Shown: positions 1 to 8,120 of the stretch, piece by piece | How positions within the stretch are numbered: position 1 is the first letter of the stretch | Layout of the letters: every line of letters begins with the position of its first letter | NCBI RefSeq assembly: GCF_022836495.1 | Contig: NZ_BQXM01000047.1 | Span: 1 to 36,473 of the forward strand | Length of the DNA: 36,473 nt | DNA from: Desulforhabdus sp. TSK | GTDB taxonomy: Bacteria; Desulfobacterota; Syntrophobacteria; Syntrophobacterales; Syntrophobacteraceae | Direction of reading: 5' to 3' | Notes under the pieces: model-generated | What the model saw: only the letters and a program-made list of their open reading frames with translations | Database searches by the model: none | Told to the model about the DNA's origin: nothing | Program-made: the position numbers and the translations under genes

Positions 1-482
1 GCTCAACTTCGATAAACTCTGGACTAATAGCGGAACACCGCCGGTATTCACTTGGGCCTGAAGAAGAGCAGTTGAAACACACGGCAGGCCTAGGTCTATG
101 ACCGTGCCGAATCGCTCAGTTTAGGTAAAAGATGAAGTCCTGTCAAGAAGCATCCAATGGAGCAAAAAGTATCCACCGCCGAAAGATTTCAGGTCCTTAG
201 AGGCTTGTCTAAAAACTCGTTTCCTCGTCATGCCGGCAGTCTTTTAGCCGAAATCCACAGAAGAACACTGGATGCCGGCTTAAAAACTGCCGGAATGACG
301 CGCGGCGAAATGGAAATCTCATTCTGTGGACGTGTACTAAGTGTGGTATTGAACAAAAAAACGAGATATATGGGAATATAGTTACTGTAATTAACAGTAT
401 CCTGGCGATTTTTTTTGTGATCGACACGAGCAACAGGGTGCGGGGAAGGATATTTTTGTATCTTTTGAAGGCAGGATTGCCC
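1..482. other. left-edge intergenic region without a supported gene
   Basis: I see no convincing coding region here. A short rightward frame at 157-381 is largely made of a dispersed palindromic repeat (199-300) and has no recognisable domain or clear ribosome-binding site. The stretch 340-420 is AT-rich and could carry the promoter of the downstream TPR gene, but I cannot pick out -35/-10 boxes with confidence. Confidence 0.6.
199..300 (+). repeat. partial copy of a MITE-like palindromic repeat
   Basis: This stretch begins AGAGGCTTGTCTAAAAACTC and matches the left part of the element at 18778-18936, including the internal palindrome bounded by CGTCATGCCGGCAGT and ACTGCCGGAATGACG. The right terminal inverted repeat of the 18778 copy is missing, so this looks like a decayed or truncated copy. 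The two internal arms can still fold into a long hairpin. Confidence 0.75.
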
Positions 483-2117
483 ATGCGTGACGAACCGGAA
501 AATTCCACTTCAGTCGTGGCGGATCAACCCCTTCCCGAAGATGCGGTCCGAAAGCAGCTTGCCGGTATTTTGGCAAGTCCTGAATTCAAGGGCAAACCAA
601 CGCTGTCCGGCTTCCTGCGGTTCATTGTGGAGCGGACTCTCTCCGGATGTTCCCATCAGATCAAGGGGTTCACCATCGCCACCGAAGTCCTGAAGAAGAA
701 GGAAACCTTCGATGCCGTGAAAGACCCCACTGTCAGGATTCTCGCCGGGAAGCTTCGAGCTTCACTGGAGCGCTATTATCTGACCCATGGAGCACAAGAC
801 CCTGTGCACATCGCGGTTCCCAAAGGAACTTATGTTCCGGTCTTTCGTGATCTGTCCCTGGAGAAGAGCCGCGAGCAAGCCGCTTTCCCGTTTCGGCACG
901 ACACGGGATTGATTTCCATGCCTTCCGGACCCGGCATTGCCGTCCTGCCTATGGTGAATCTTTCGAACGATCCGGAGCAGGAGCATTTTGCAGACGGTCT
1001 AACGGAAGAACTGACCGCCGAAATCGTCAGGTACCAGGATCTTCGGGTTGTGGCGCATCATTCCGCCATGAAGATGAAGGGGCTCAAAATCAGTGCCGGT
1101 GAAGTGGGAAGGGAGCTCAACGTCCGATTTTTCCTGGAAGGGAGCGTCCGAAGGGGAGGGGACTGCATCAAGATCGCGGTGCGCTTGATCGACACGGTAA
1201 CCCAGATGCAGATCTGGGGGGAACAATACCGGCGTGATCTCACTGTCGAGAACCTCATCGGGATTCAGGAGGATATTGCTGCACGGGTTGCGGGAAGGAT
1301 CGGAGGATACCTGGGCGTCATACTCCGAAAACTGGCCAAGGAGTCGCGCGGGAGGGTGCCTCAGACGTTCGAAACGTACGATGCCTTTCTCTATATGCAC
1401 CGGTATACCCTTTCAGTTTCCGAGGAAACCTTCCGCGTGGCTCTGGATGCCCTGGAGCAGGCCCATGGGCGGGATCCTGAATCGGGTGTGGTGTGGGCGA
1501 TGCTTGCCAACCTCCATGCAGACAACAATGCGCTATGGTCCAAAGGATACTGCCTGCCGATGGAGGAGGTTCTCCGGTATGCCCGAAAGGGGGTGCACCT
1601 GGAGCCGCAAAATCAGTATACCCACACCATTCTTGCCTATGTGCTTTTGCTGGTCGGTGAGCGGGATGATTTCTTTCGAGAGGCCGAGGCAACGCTCAGG
1701 CTCAACCCCAACTCCCCGACCCATGTGGCGGTCATCGGCTGGGCCATGGCTCTGTATGGTCAATGGGATGAAGGGTTACACCTGTTGAAAGAGGCGATCG
1801 AGCTGAATCCCTTTTACCCGGGGTGGTTCCATATGGCGCCCTGCCTCTGCCATATCTATGAGGAGAGGTATAAGGAAGCCTACCGGGAGACCCTCATGTT
1901 TCAATCGCCCCAGTTGCTGTGGGATCCTTTGCTGCGCGCAGTGGCGCTCGGCCAATGGGGAAGATTGCCGGAAGCTCGTGTGGCAGCAGCGGAATTGCTC
2001 CAGATCAAGCCCGATTTCCAGAGCGACGCACGCCGTCTGATCGCTTTCTACGCAAAGAGCGACGCTCTCATCAACGTCATCCTTGACGGGCTCGGAAAAG
2101 CCGGCCTGAAGATCTGA
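483..2117 (+). CDS. TolB-like/TPR protein with N-terminal regulator-type domain
   Basis: A 544-residue protein probably acting in the cytoplasm as a regulator. Residues about 15-125 match the winged-helix-like N-terminal module found ahead of TolB-like/TPR proteins often annotated as adenylate cyclase-like (pattern FLRFIVE, DPTVRILAGKLR, PKGTYVPVF). Residues about 150-260 are the TolB-like segment with the hallmarks FADGLTEEL, FFLEGSVRR and IWGEQYRRDL. Residues about 300-510 are helical, TPR-like repeats rich in LNPN and LEP turns. No nucleotide-cyclase catalytic domain is present, so I do not call it a cyclase. I chose ATG 483, preceded by AGGA, over an upstream GTG at 417 that lacks a ribosome-binding site. 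It sits immediately upstream of the sigma-54-controlled sulfatase operon, which makes a local regulatory role plausible but unproven. Confidence 0.8.
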   Translation: MRDEPENSTSVVADQPLPEDAVRKQLAGILASPEFKGKPTLSGFLRFIVERTLSGCSHQIKGFTIATEVLKKKETFDAVKDPTVRILAGKLRASLERYYLTHGAQDPVHIAVPKGTYVPVFRDLSLEKSREQAAFPFRHDTGLISMPSGPGIAVLPMVNLSNDPEQEHFADGLTEELTAEIVRYQDLRVVAHHSAMKMKGLKISAGEVGRELNVRFFLEGSVRRGGDCIKIAVRLIDTVTQMQIWGEQYRRDLTVENLIGIQEDIAARVAGRIGGYLGVILRKLAKESRGRVPQTFETYDAFLYMHRYTLSVSEETFRVALDALEQAHGRDPESGVVWAMLANLHADNNALWSKGYCLPMEEVLRYARKGVHLEPQNQYTHTILAYVLLLVGERDDFFREAEATLRLNPNSPTHVAVIGWAMALYGQWDEGLHLLKEAIELNPFYPGWFHMAPCLCHIYEERYKEAYRETLMFQSPQLLWDPLLRAVALGQWGRLPEARVAAAELLQIKPDFQSDARRLIAFYAKSDALINVILDGLGKAGLKI

Positions 2118-2267
2118 AACCTCCCATCCTTCCTGTTACCCACAGTTCCCGTATGCGAACACTCCTCTGCGGGTCTGACTTCATCAACCATCCATCCCCT
2201 GGGCATAAATATTTTTGCACCATCCATACCGAAGAAAAGGCTTGGCATCCACCGTCCGGGGGCTTGA

Positions 2268-2303
2268 ATGCCGAAATGTCGTCATAGATGCCGTAATATC
2301 GTC
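2268..2303 (+). promoter_or_regulatory. two phased direct repeats, candidate activator site
   Basis: ATGCCGAAATGTCGTC (2268-2283) and ATGCCGTAATATCGTC (2288-2303) differ at two positions and repeat with a 20-bp period, close to two helical turns. They lie about 100-130 bp upstream of the sigma-54 promoter at 2400, the usual distance for an enhancer-binding protein. The repeats are seen directly; the role is inferred. Confidence 0.5.
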
Positions 2304-2399
2304 TAAAATTTCACCATCAGCTCGCCCGATGTTTTCTTTACATTTTGAAATGGATTTGATTTTGAGCACTTAAGCTCGGCCTGCCTTTCATGTCTCTTG

Positions 2400-2415
2400 T
2401 GGCATGAATTTTGCT
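2400..2415 (+). promoter_or_regulatory. sigma-54 (RpoN) promoter
   Basis: TGGCATGAATTTTGCT matches the sigma-54 consensus TGGCAC-N5-TTGCW with one mismatch. The -24 GG and -12 GC are separated by exactly 10 bases. Transcription would start near 2427, about 170 bases before the ABM-fold gene at 2595. The 477-base gap between the TPR gene (stop 2117) and 2595 otherwise contains only the phased repeats at 2268-2303; I see no other gene in it. Confidence 0.72.
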
Positions 2416-2594
2416 AACTACTCTTTTAAGCCCTTCATTTTTTGTGAACTGCTGATGCACGCTCAACCGTCACCATGAGAGCTGATGACCCATCGGCAAG
2501 ATTTATCCGGCCTTTTCGATGTGATGGAAGCTTTCATGCTCAATGCGAGCATCGTCGGCATAACCCTCCATCTCACGGTGCATCCCGGAGATCG

Positions 2595-2945
2595 ATGATG
2601 ATTCATGCCAGCATCAGAATGAAGTTTGCGGCCAGGCAATTTTCCAAAGCCCGTGACATCCTGGACTCACTGGTGGAACGGACTCGAGTAAGTCCCGGGT
2701 GCGTGGAGTGTTACGTCTACCAGGATGTGAAGGAGAACCGGGTTCTTCTCTTTGAGCAGTGGTGGGAGAGAGAGGCGGATCTCGACCGGCACCTGCGCTC
2801 GGAGCTGTACGGGCAGGTGGTCCTGGTCATGGAAATGGCGAAAGAATTCCCGGTGGTGAGATTCAGCCAGATCTCGACAACCTCCGGCATGGAAGCGGTT
2901 GCAAAATCCAGGGGGGTGGTGGGGCCTGCCACTCCCCCGCCTTGA
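2595..2945 (+). CDS. small ABM-fold (antibiotic biosynthesis monooxygenase-like) protein
   Basis: A 116-residue protein with the dimeric alpha/beta barrel pattern of the ABM family: an N-terminal strand (MIHASIRMKF), a helix with LDSLVERTRVSPGCVEC, then strands YVYQDVKENRVLLFEQW and a helix (DLDRHLRSELYGQV). The YxD/LFEQWWE pattern is typical of ABM/YgiN-like proteins, which range from quinol monooxygenases to proteins of unknown role. ATG 2595 is preceded by GGAG at 2587-2590; the longer in-frame start at 2475 has no such site. The Pro-rich tail after residue 100 looks disordered. It is probably the first gene of the unit with the sulfatase, 90 bases downstream. No specific reaction can be assigned. 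Confidence 0.75.
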   Translation: MMIHASIRMKFAARQFSKARDILDSLVERTRVSPGCVECYVYQDVKENRVLLFEQWWEREADLDRHLRSELYGQVVLVMEMAKEFPVVRFSQISTTSGMEAVAKSRGVVGPATPPP

Positions 2946-3035
2946 GAGAGCGCTGCGGGGGGCTGTTCTCCTCAGCGACGTGTGCTTCCAGAAAATCAAG
3001 ATGCTTCATCGCAACCCAATTCAGGAGGGAATCTT

Positions 3036-5579
3036 ATGAAAAGAAAACCATTTTCAACAGCAGTATTCGCGTGGGTTGCCATTTGCGTGCTGGCAGCAAC
3101 GCCGGTTATGGCCCAGCAGGTCACGGGCGAGTTGGGCTCACCCAGCGCCACGACCACCATCGACGGAAAGCAACTTCCCCCACCCGACCCGAAATTCGGC
3201 GGCGTCATCAAGGACGATGCCCTGCAATCGAAGCCCTGGTGGGCGCCTCGCGTGGTCCCACCGAAGAAAGCACCCAATATCCTGCTCATCATGACCGACG
3301 ATTCGGGCTTCGGTGTGCCGAGCACGTTCGGCGGCGTCATTCCGACGCCCGCCATGGATCGCCTCGCAAAGACGGGCCTGCGCTTCAATAACATCCACTC
3401 CACGGCACTCTGTTCGCCGACGCGCGCCGCCCTCATCACCGGGCGCAATCATCACTCAGCCGGCTTTGGCGTCATCGCGGAGCAGTCCACGGGCTTCCCG
3501 GGTTACAACAGCATCATCGCCAAGGACAAGGCCACGATCGGCCGCATCCTCAAGGAGCACGGGTACGCCACCTCCTGGTTCGGCAAGGACCACAACGTGC
3601 CGGCCTTCGCAGCCAGCCAGGTCGGGCCGTTTGAAAATTGGCCCATCGGACAGGGCTTCGATTATTTCTACGGGTTTGTTGGGGGCGACGCAAACCAGTG
3701 GCAGCCAAATCTTTTCCGCAACACGACGCAGATCTATCCTTTTGAGGGCAAGCCGGGCTGGAACCTGGTAACAGGCATGGCCGACGACGCCATCGAGTAT
3801 CTCAACCGTGTGAACCAGATTGATCCAAGCAAGCCCTTCTTCCTCTATTACGTCCCCGGTGCCACGCACGCACCGCATCATCCGACCAAGGAATGGGTCG
3901 AGAAGATTCAGGCCATGCACCTCTTCGACGACGGCTGGAACAAACTGAGGGAGCGGATCTTTGAGAACCAGAAGCGCCTTGGTGTCATCCCGGCGGACAC
4001 CAAGCTCGAACCCTGGCCGACGAATGTGATCAAGAACTGGGATGATTGCACACCCGATGAGAAGAAGCTTTTCATCAGGCAGGCGGAAATTTTCGCCGCT
4101 TACGAAGCGTACACCGACCACGAAATTGGCCGGGTCATCCAAGCCGTCGAAGATATGGGCAAGCTGGACGACACGCTCATCATCTACATCAACGGCGACA
4201 ACGGAACGAGCGCCGAGGGCGGCCCGATGGGCACGCCCAACGAAGTCGCGTTTTTCAACGGCGTCAACATGATGCCCGTTGCCGAGCAGATGAAATGGTA
4301 CGATGTGTGGGGCACGGAGCAGACCTACAACCACATGTCGGCGGGCTGGTCGTGGGCCTTTGATACGCCCTTCACCTGGTTCAAGCAAAACGCTTCGAAG
4401 CTCGGCGGCATCCGGCAATGCATGGCCGTTTCCTGGCCCGGCCACATCAAAGATCAGGGCGCCCTGCGCGAGCAGTTCATGCACGTCATTGACGTGGTCC
4501 CCACCATCCTCGATGTCACCGGCATCACCGCGCCGGAATTTGTGGACGGCATCAAGCAGGCGCCCATCGAAGGGACGAGCTTTGCCTACACATTCGATTC
4601 CAAAAACGCCAGGGAACCGTCCCGGCACAAGACCCAGTACTTCGAGATGATGGGCCAGTGGGCGCTTTATCACGAGGGGTGGCTGCTCAGCACCAAGGTC
4701 AACCGCGCGCCGTGGGAAGCCTTCGGCGCCGCCAATCCCGACCCGCTGAACAACCAGGTGCTCGAGCTTTACAACCTGGACAAGGACTTCAGCCAATCTC
4801 AGAACCTCGCCGATAAGTATCCGGACAAATTGAAAGAAATGAAGACGATGTTCATCGAGGAAGCGAGGAAGTACCAGGTCTTCCCCTTGGACGCCTCGGT
4901 AGCGGCCCGCATCGTAGCGCCGCGCCCGAACATCACCGCTGGTCGCACGGAGTTCATATACACCAAGCCGATGGTCGGACTGCCGCAGGGTGATTCGCCG
5001 ATGCTGCTCAACGCCTCGTACACCATCACAGCGGACATCGACGTGCCCCAAAGCGGCGCCGAGGGCATGATTCTGACCTCCGGCGGCCGTTTTGCCGGCT
5101 ACGGTTTCTACCTGCTCAAGGGCAAACCCGTATTCCTCTGGAATCTTATTGACCTGAAGCGCGTCAAGTGGGAAGGACCCGACGCGCTCGCGCCCGGCAA
5201 GCATACCCTGGAGTTCGACTTCAAGTATGACGGCCTCGGCATCGGCACGCTGGCGTTCAACAACATGAGCGGCCTCGGTCGTCCCGGCACCGGCACCCTC
5301 AAGGTGGACGGCAAGCCGGTCCAAACCATCACCCTGCCTCACACCCTGCCCATGATCCTGCAGTGGGACGAGAGCTTCGACATCGGTTCCGACACCCTGA
5401 CCGGCGTCAACGACGAGGACTACAAGCCGCCGTTCCCTCTGACCGCCAGGCTCAACAAGCTGACGATCAAGGTGGACCGGCCGAAGCTCACCGAGGCGGA
5501 CATCAAGAAGCTCGAGAATGCGGAAGCGGTCGCGGTTGACGGTCAACCGATACATCATCTGCAGCATGGGCCTCAGTAG
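3036..5579 (+). CDS. periplasmic arylsulfatase (Cys-type, large form)
   Basis: An 847-residue sulfatase that should hydrolyse sulfate esters in the periplasm. A Sec signal peptide ends near VMAQQ (residues 1-26). Metal-binding D88/D89 lie in TDDSGFG, and the active-site motif C126-S-P-T-R130 is the Cys-type signature whose cysteine must be converted to formylglycine. Further conserved patches include YATSWFGKDHN, YYVPGATHAPHHP and INGDNGTSAEGG. The sulfatase fold ends around residue 600, and about 230 residues follow as a beta-rich C-terminal domain typical of the long arylsulfatases. ATG 3036 has a strong AGGAGG at 3023-3028. No formylglycine-generating enzyme or anSME is in the window, so maturation must come from elsewhere. 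Codon use is strongly C/G-ending, giving a 703-codon antisense open frame and hinting at a different history from its neighbours. Confidence 0.93.
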   Translation: MKRKPFSTAVFAWVAICVLAATPVMAQQVTGELGSPSATTTIDGKQLPPPDPKFGGVIKDDALQSKPWWAPRVVPPKKAPNILLIMTDDSGFGVPSTFGGVIPTPAMDRLAKTGLRFNNIHSTALCSPTRAALITGRNHHSAGFGVIAEQSTGFPGYNSIIAKDKATIGRILKEHGYATSWFGKDHNVPAFAASQVGPFENWPIGQGFDYFYGFVGGDANQWQPNLFRNTTQIYPFEGKPGWNLVTGMADDAIEYLNRVNQIDPSKPFFLYYVPGATHAPHHPTKEWVEKIQAMHLFDDGWNKLRERIFENQKRLGVIPADTKLEPWPTNVIKNWDDCTPDEKKLFIRQAEIFAAYEAYTDHEIGRVIQAVEDMGKLDDTLIIYINGDNGTSAEGGPMGTPNEVAFFNGVNMMPVAEQMKWYDVWGTEQTYNHMSAGWSWAFDTPFTWFKQNASKLGGIRQCMAVSWPGHIKDQGALREQFMHVIDVVPTILDVTGITAPEFVDGIKQAPIEGTSFAYTFDSKNAREPSRHKTQYFEMMGQWALYHEGWLLSTKVNRAPWEAFGAANPDPLNNQVLELYNLDKDFSQSQNLADKYPDKLKEMKTMFIEEARKYQVFPLDASVAARIVAPRPNITAGRTEFIYTKPMVGLPQGDSPMLLNASYTITADIDVPQSGAEGMILTSGGRFAGYGFYLLKGKPVFLWNLIDLKRVKWEGPDALAPGKHTLEFDFKYDGLGIGTLAFNNMSGLGRPGTGTLKVDGKPVQTITLPHTLPMILQWDESFDIGSDTLTGVNDEDYKPPFPLTARLNKLTIKVDRPKLTEADIKKLENAEAVAVDGQPIHHLQHGPQ

Positions 5580-5690
5580 GCATGAACAACACCGCAGACC
5601 GCCGAGTCGTGTCGGTTGTCAAGAGTGGTAGAAACCTCGCGAATCAAAAGACCAAATCTTATCAGAACAACATCTATAAGGACGCTAAAG

Positions 5691-7121
5691 ATGATGAAAC
5701 GACTGCTATTGATCTTGGCGGCGGCTATGGCCGGTGCTTCTTTACTCATGACGGGCGGCGGTGCAACTCGAGCTGATGAAAGTGTATTTGGGGCGGTCCC
5801 TCTGGGTGTCGAGGCCTACATCTATGGATACCCGCTCGTGACCATGGAATACACCCGCAGGGGCCTCACCAACGTTGAAAAACCGGAAGGGTCTCGTGCA
5901 CCCATGGGGCAGCTTGTCCTCATGCGCAAGTATCCAGCCGTGGACGACCATCTTGTCACCGCGCCCAACGCCGACACGCTCTACGCCACGGGATTCATCG
6001 ACGTCGGTCAAGAGCCGTGGGTGTTGAGCCTGCCGGACGCTCACGGCCGGTACTACCTTTTCCCGATGCTCGATGGTTGGACGACTGTTTTCCAGGTACC
6101 CGGCACACGGACGACGGGTACGGGTCCGCAGACCTATGCGATCACCGGCCCCGGCTGGAAGGGCAGTTTGCCGGAGGGCGTGAAGGAATACAAATCGCCC
6201 ACCGCCATGGTATGGTTGCTTGGTCGTATCTACTGCACCGGCACCCCTGAAGATTACGCTGCCGTCCACAAGATGCAAGATGAGATCAAGCTCGTGCCGC
6301 TCAGCTCCTACGGCAAGGCTTACACACCTCCGCCCGGCAAGGTCGATCCGTCCTTCGATATGAAAACCGCTGTCCGAGATCAGGTAAACGCGCTCAGCGT
6401 CGATGAATATTTCACGTTGCTGGCGAAATTGATGGTAGACAACCCCCCGGCAGAGGCCGATAAGCCCATGGTCGAAAAGATGGCCAAGATCGGGATCGTC
6501 CCAGGCCAGCCTTTCGATGGCAGCAAACTCGGCCCCGCAGCTCGGGAGGCCTTCTCTCTCGTGCCCAAAATCGCCAATGAAAAAATCATGCTCTGGATGA
6601 AGGAAGGGATTGTTGCGGGAGATATGAAACTGGAAAACGGTTGGCTGTTCACCACCAAGACCGGGGTCTACGGAACGAACTATATTCAGCGGGCTCTGAT
6701 CACCGCCATCGGTCTCGGGGCGAATCGTCCGCAGGACGCCGTTTACCCCACCTCGGAAGGACCTTCCGTCCTGAGCTCATTCAGCGGCGATAAGAAGTAC
6801 TTGATGCATTTCAACAAAGGCGAGCTTCCGCCCGTGAATGGATTTTGGTCACTGACGATGTATGACAAGGACTACTTTTTCGTTCCAAACCCCATCAACC
6901 GCCAAAGCATCAGTGCCCGGCAGGATCTGAAGCCCAATGCGGATGGATCGGTAGATCTCTACATCCAGAATCAAAGCCCCGGCCCCGATAAGGAATCGAA
7001 CTGGCTGCCGGCCCCGAAGGACAAATTCATTCTCATGATGCGGTTGTATTGGCCAAAGGAGACACCGCCTTCGATCATTGACGACACCTGGAAGGTCCCG
7101 CGGGTCAAAGCTGTGGAATAA
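5691..7121 (+). CDS. secreted DUF1254/DUF1214 domain protein
   Basis: A 476-residue exported protein with a signal peptide (MMKRLLLILAAAMAG to about residue 29). The DUF1254 part follows (PNADTLYATGFIDVGQEPW, YYLFPMLDGWTTVFQVPGTR, about residues 85-150). DUF1214 lies in the last 120 residues (VNGFWSLTMYDKDYFF, LYIQNQSPGP, FILMMRLYWP). The biochemical function of this family is unknown. ATG 5691 is preceded by AAGGA at 5678-5682; upstream in-frame starts would hide the signal peptide. It lies 111 bases after the arylsulfatase on the same strand and probably shares its transcript, so a role in the same periplasmic process is a reasonable guess. Confidence 0.88.
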   Translation: MMKRLLLILAAAMAGASLLMTGGGATRADESVFGAVPLGVEAYIYGYPLVTMEYTRRGLTNVEKPEGSRAPMGQLVLMRKYPAVDDHLVTAPNADTLYATGFIDVGQEPWVLSLPDAHGRYYLFPMLDGWTTVFQVPGTRTTGTGPQTYAITGPGWKGSLPEGVKEYKSPTAMVWLLGRIYCTGTPEDYAAVHKMQDEIKLVPLSSYGKAYTPPPGKVDPSFDMKTAVRDQVNALSVDEYFTLLAKLMVDNPPAEADKPMVEKMAKIGIVPGQPFDGSKLGPAAREAFSLVPKIANEKIMLWMKEGIVAGDMKLENGWLFTTKTGVYGTNYIQRALITAIGLGANRPQDAVYPTSEGPSVLSSFSGDKKYLMHFNKGELPPVNGFWSLTMYDKDYFFVPNPINRQSISARQDLKPNADGSVDLYIQNQSPGPDKESNWLPAPKDKFILMMRLYWPKETPPSIIDDTWKVPRVKAVE

Positions 7122-7176
7122 ATCTGCCGTTTTTGACTCTTTTGGATCTTACGGCCGTTGAACTGTAGTCTCAAGT

Positions 7177-7226
7177 GTCTCCCGGCTCAATCGTGAGCCG
7201 TGGAGACAATGAGACCCAATGGGTCT
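7177..7226. terminator. pair of hairpins after the DUF1254 gene
   Basis: GTCTCCCGGCTCA and TGAGCCGTGGAGAC (7177-7207) form a strong stem around ATCG. A smaller stem AGACCC-AAT-GGGTCT follows at 7212-7226. There is no U-tract, so this may be a weak terminator, a transcript-stabilising element, or leader structure for the gene starting at 7266. Confidence 0.45.
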
Positions 7227-7265
7227 AACTACACACATGTCTAATGTACAAACAGGAGGATGCGT

Positions 7266-7850
7266 ATGAAGAAGAGATTCTGGACGGCGGTTCTGACGGT
7301 GGCTTTGGTGGGCGGACTGGCTTCTTATGCAATGGCCAAGGAGGAGAAAGCAGCCATTGCAGGTCAGAAGCCCGGAGCCATCGTTACGGATGTGACCCAG
7401 CTGACTGCAACGGTTAAGGCGGTGGATCCCCAGAAACACACTGTGACGCTGGAAGGGAAAGAAGGAAAAACGGTTACCGTGCATGCCCCGAATGCAAGAA
7501 ACCTGGACCAGGTCCAGGTGGGCGACAAGGTAAAGGTGGACTACGTCGAGGAGCTGGCAATCTTTGTGACAAAGGCTGGTGAACCGGTAGGAGGCGAAGA
7601 GGCGCAAACAGTTGCTCTCGCTCCAAAGGGGGCAAAGCCGGATGGTATCATCGCAAATACTACCCAGGTCCAGGCAAATGTCAAAGACATTGATTACAAG
7701 AAGCGGACCATCACACTCGAGACCCCCGACGGACAGCTCAAGACCTTGAAGGTGGACAAATCGGTAAAGAGATTCAAGGAAATAAAGAAGGGAGATCAAG
7801 TGGTCATGAGATTCACGGAGGCCATTGCACTGGAGGTTACGCAGCCCTGA
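7266..7850 (+). CDS. secreted protein with two tandem beta-rich repeat domains
   Basis: A 194-residue protein. A signal peptide (MKKRFWTAVLTVALVGGLAS, cut after AMA) precedes two copies of one roughly 65-residue module. Copy 1 has TQLTATVKAVDPQKHTVTLE, GKTVTVHA, VQVGDKVKVDYVEELAI. Copy 2 has TTQVQANVKDIDYKKRTITL, GQLKTLKVD, IKKGDQVVMRFTEAIALEV. The pattern V-K-x-(I/V)-D...TVTLE...GDxV resembles small OB-like periplasmic domains, but I cannot name a reaction. AGGAGG at 7254-7259 sits 6 bases before ATG 7266, so this start is preferred over ATG 7260, which overlaps the site. It opens a rightward run of envelope genes. Confidence 0.8.
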   Translation: MKKRFWTAVLTVALVGGLASYAMAKEEKAAIAGQKPGAIVTDVTQLTATVKAVDPQKHTVTLEGKEGKTVTVHAPNARNLDQVQVGDKVKVDYVEELAIFVTKAGEPVGGEEAQTVALAPKGAKPDGIIANTTQVQANVKDIDYKKRTITLETPDGQLKTLKVDKSVKRFKEIKKGDQVVMRFTEAIALEVTQP

Positions 7851-8005
7851 GAGCTCCCGGTCGCTGTGAGTAAGTTGTTAGCAGCAGTAGCCTCTCAAAA
7901 GAGGGGATCGTTTCCATACATGGAAGGCGCTGCGCCTGTGCATGTAAAGAAGAACCAGTAAAATCGGAACGGCTTCCAGCCGTGACAGGCACGACCGCAG
8001 CGTCT

Positions 8006-8028
8006 GTCGCGGCAGCATGCCGCTCCTA
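8006..8028 (+). repeat. half copy of the GCGGCATCCTGCCGC-type repeat
   Basis: GTCGCGGCAGCATGCCGCTC followed by CTA matches one arm of the perfect palindrome at 26273-26330 with a single change. It lies in the 270-base gap between the repeat-domain protein and the DUF1269 gene, which otherwise holds no gene that I can support. Confidence 0.6.
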
Positions 8029-8120
8029 AAAAGCGATGAAGGCAAACGGCTGCGTACTTGTGATCCTCGCTCGGCACTCAGTTCCCCTTTTACCGACACT
8101 CAAGCGAAAGGATAAATGAA

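Noticed and set aside
157-381. 74-codon frame at the left edge
   Set aside because: Mostly repeat sequence shared with the MITE-like element; no domain and no clear ribosome-binding site.
3456-5567. 703-codon open frame antisense to the arylsulfatase
   Set aside because: No recognisable domain, composition is the mirror of a GC3-biased gene, and the sense strand has a signal peptide, sulfatase motifs and a strong ribosome-binding site.
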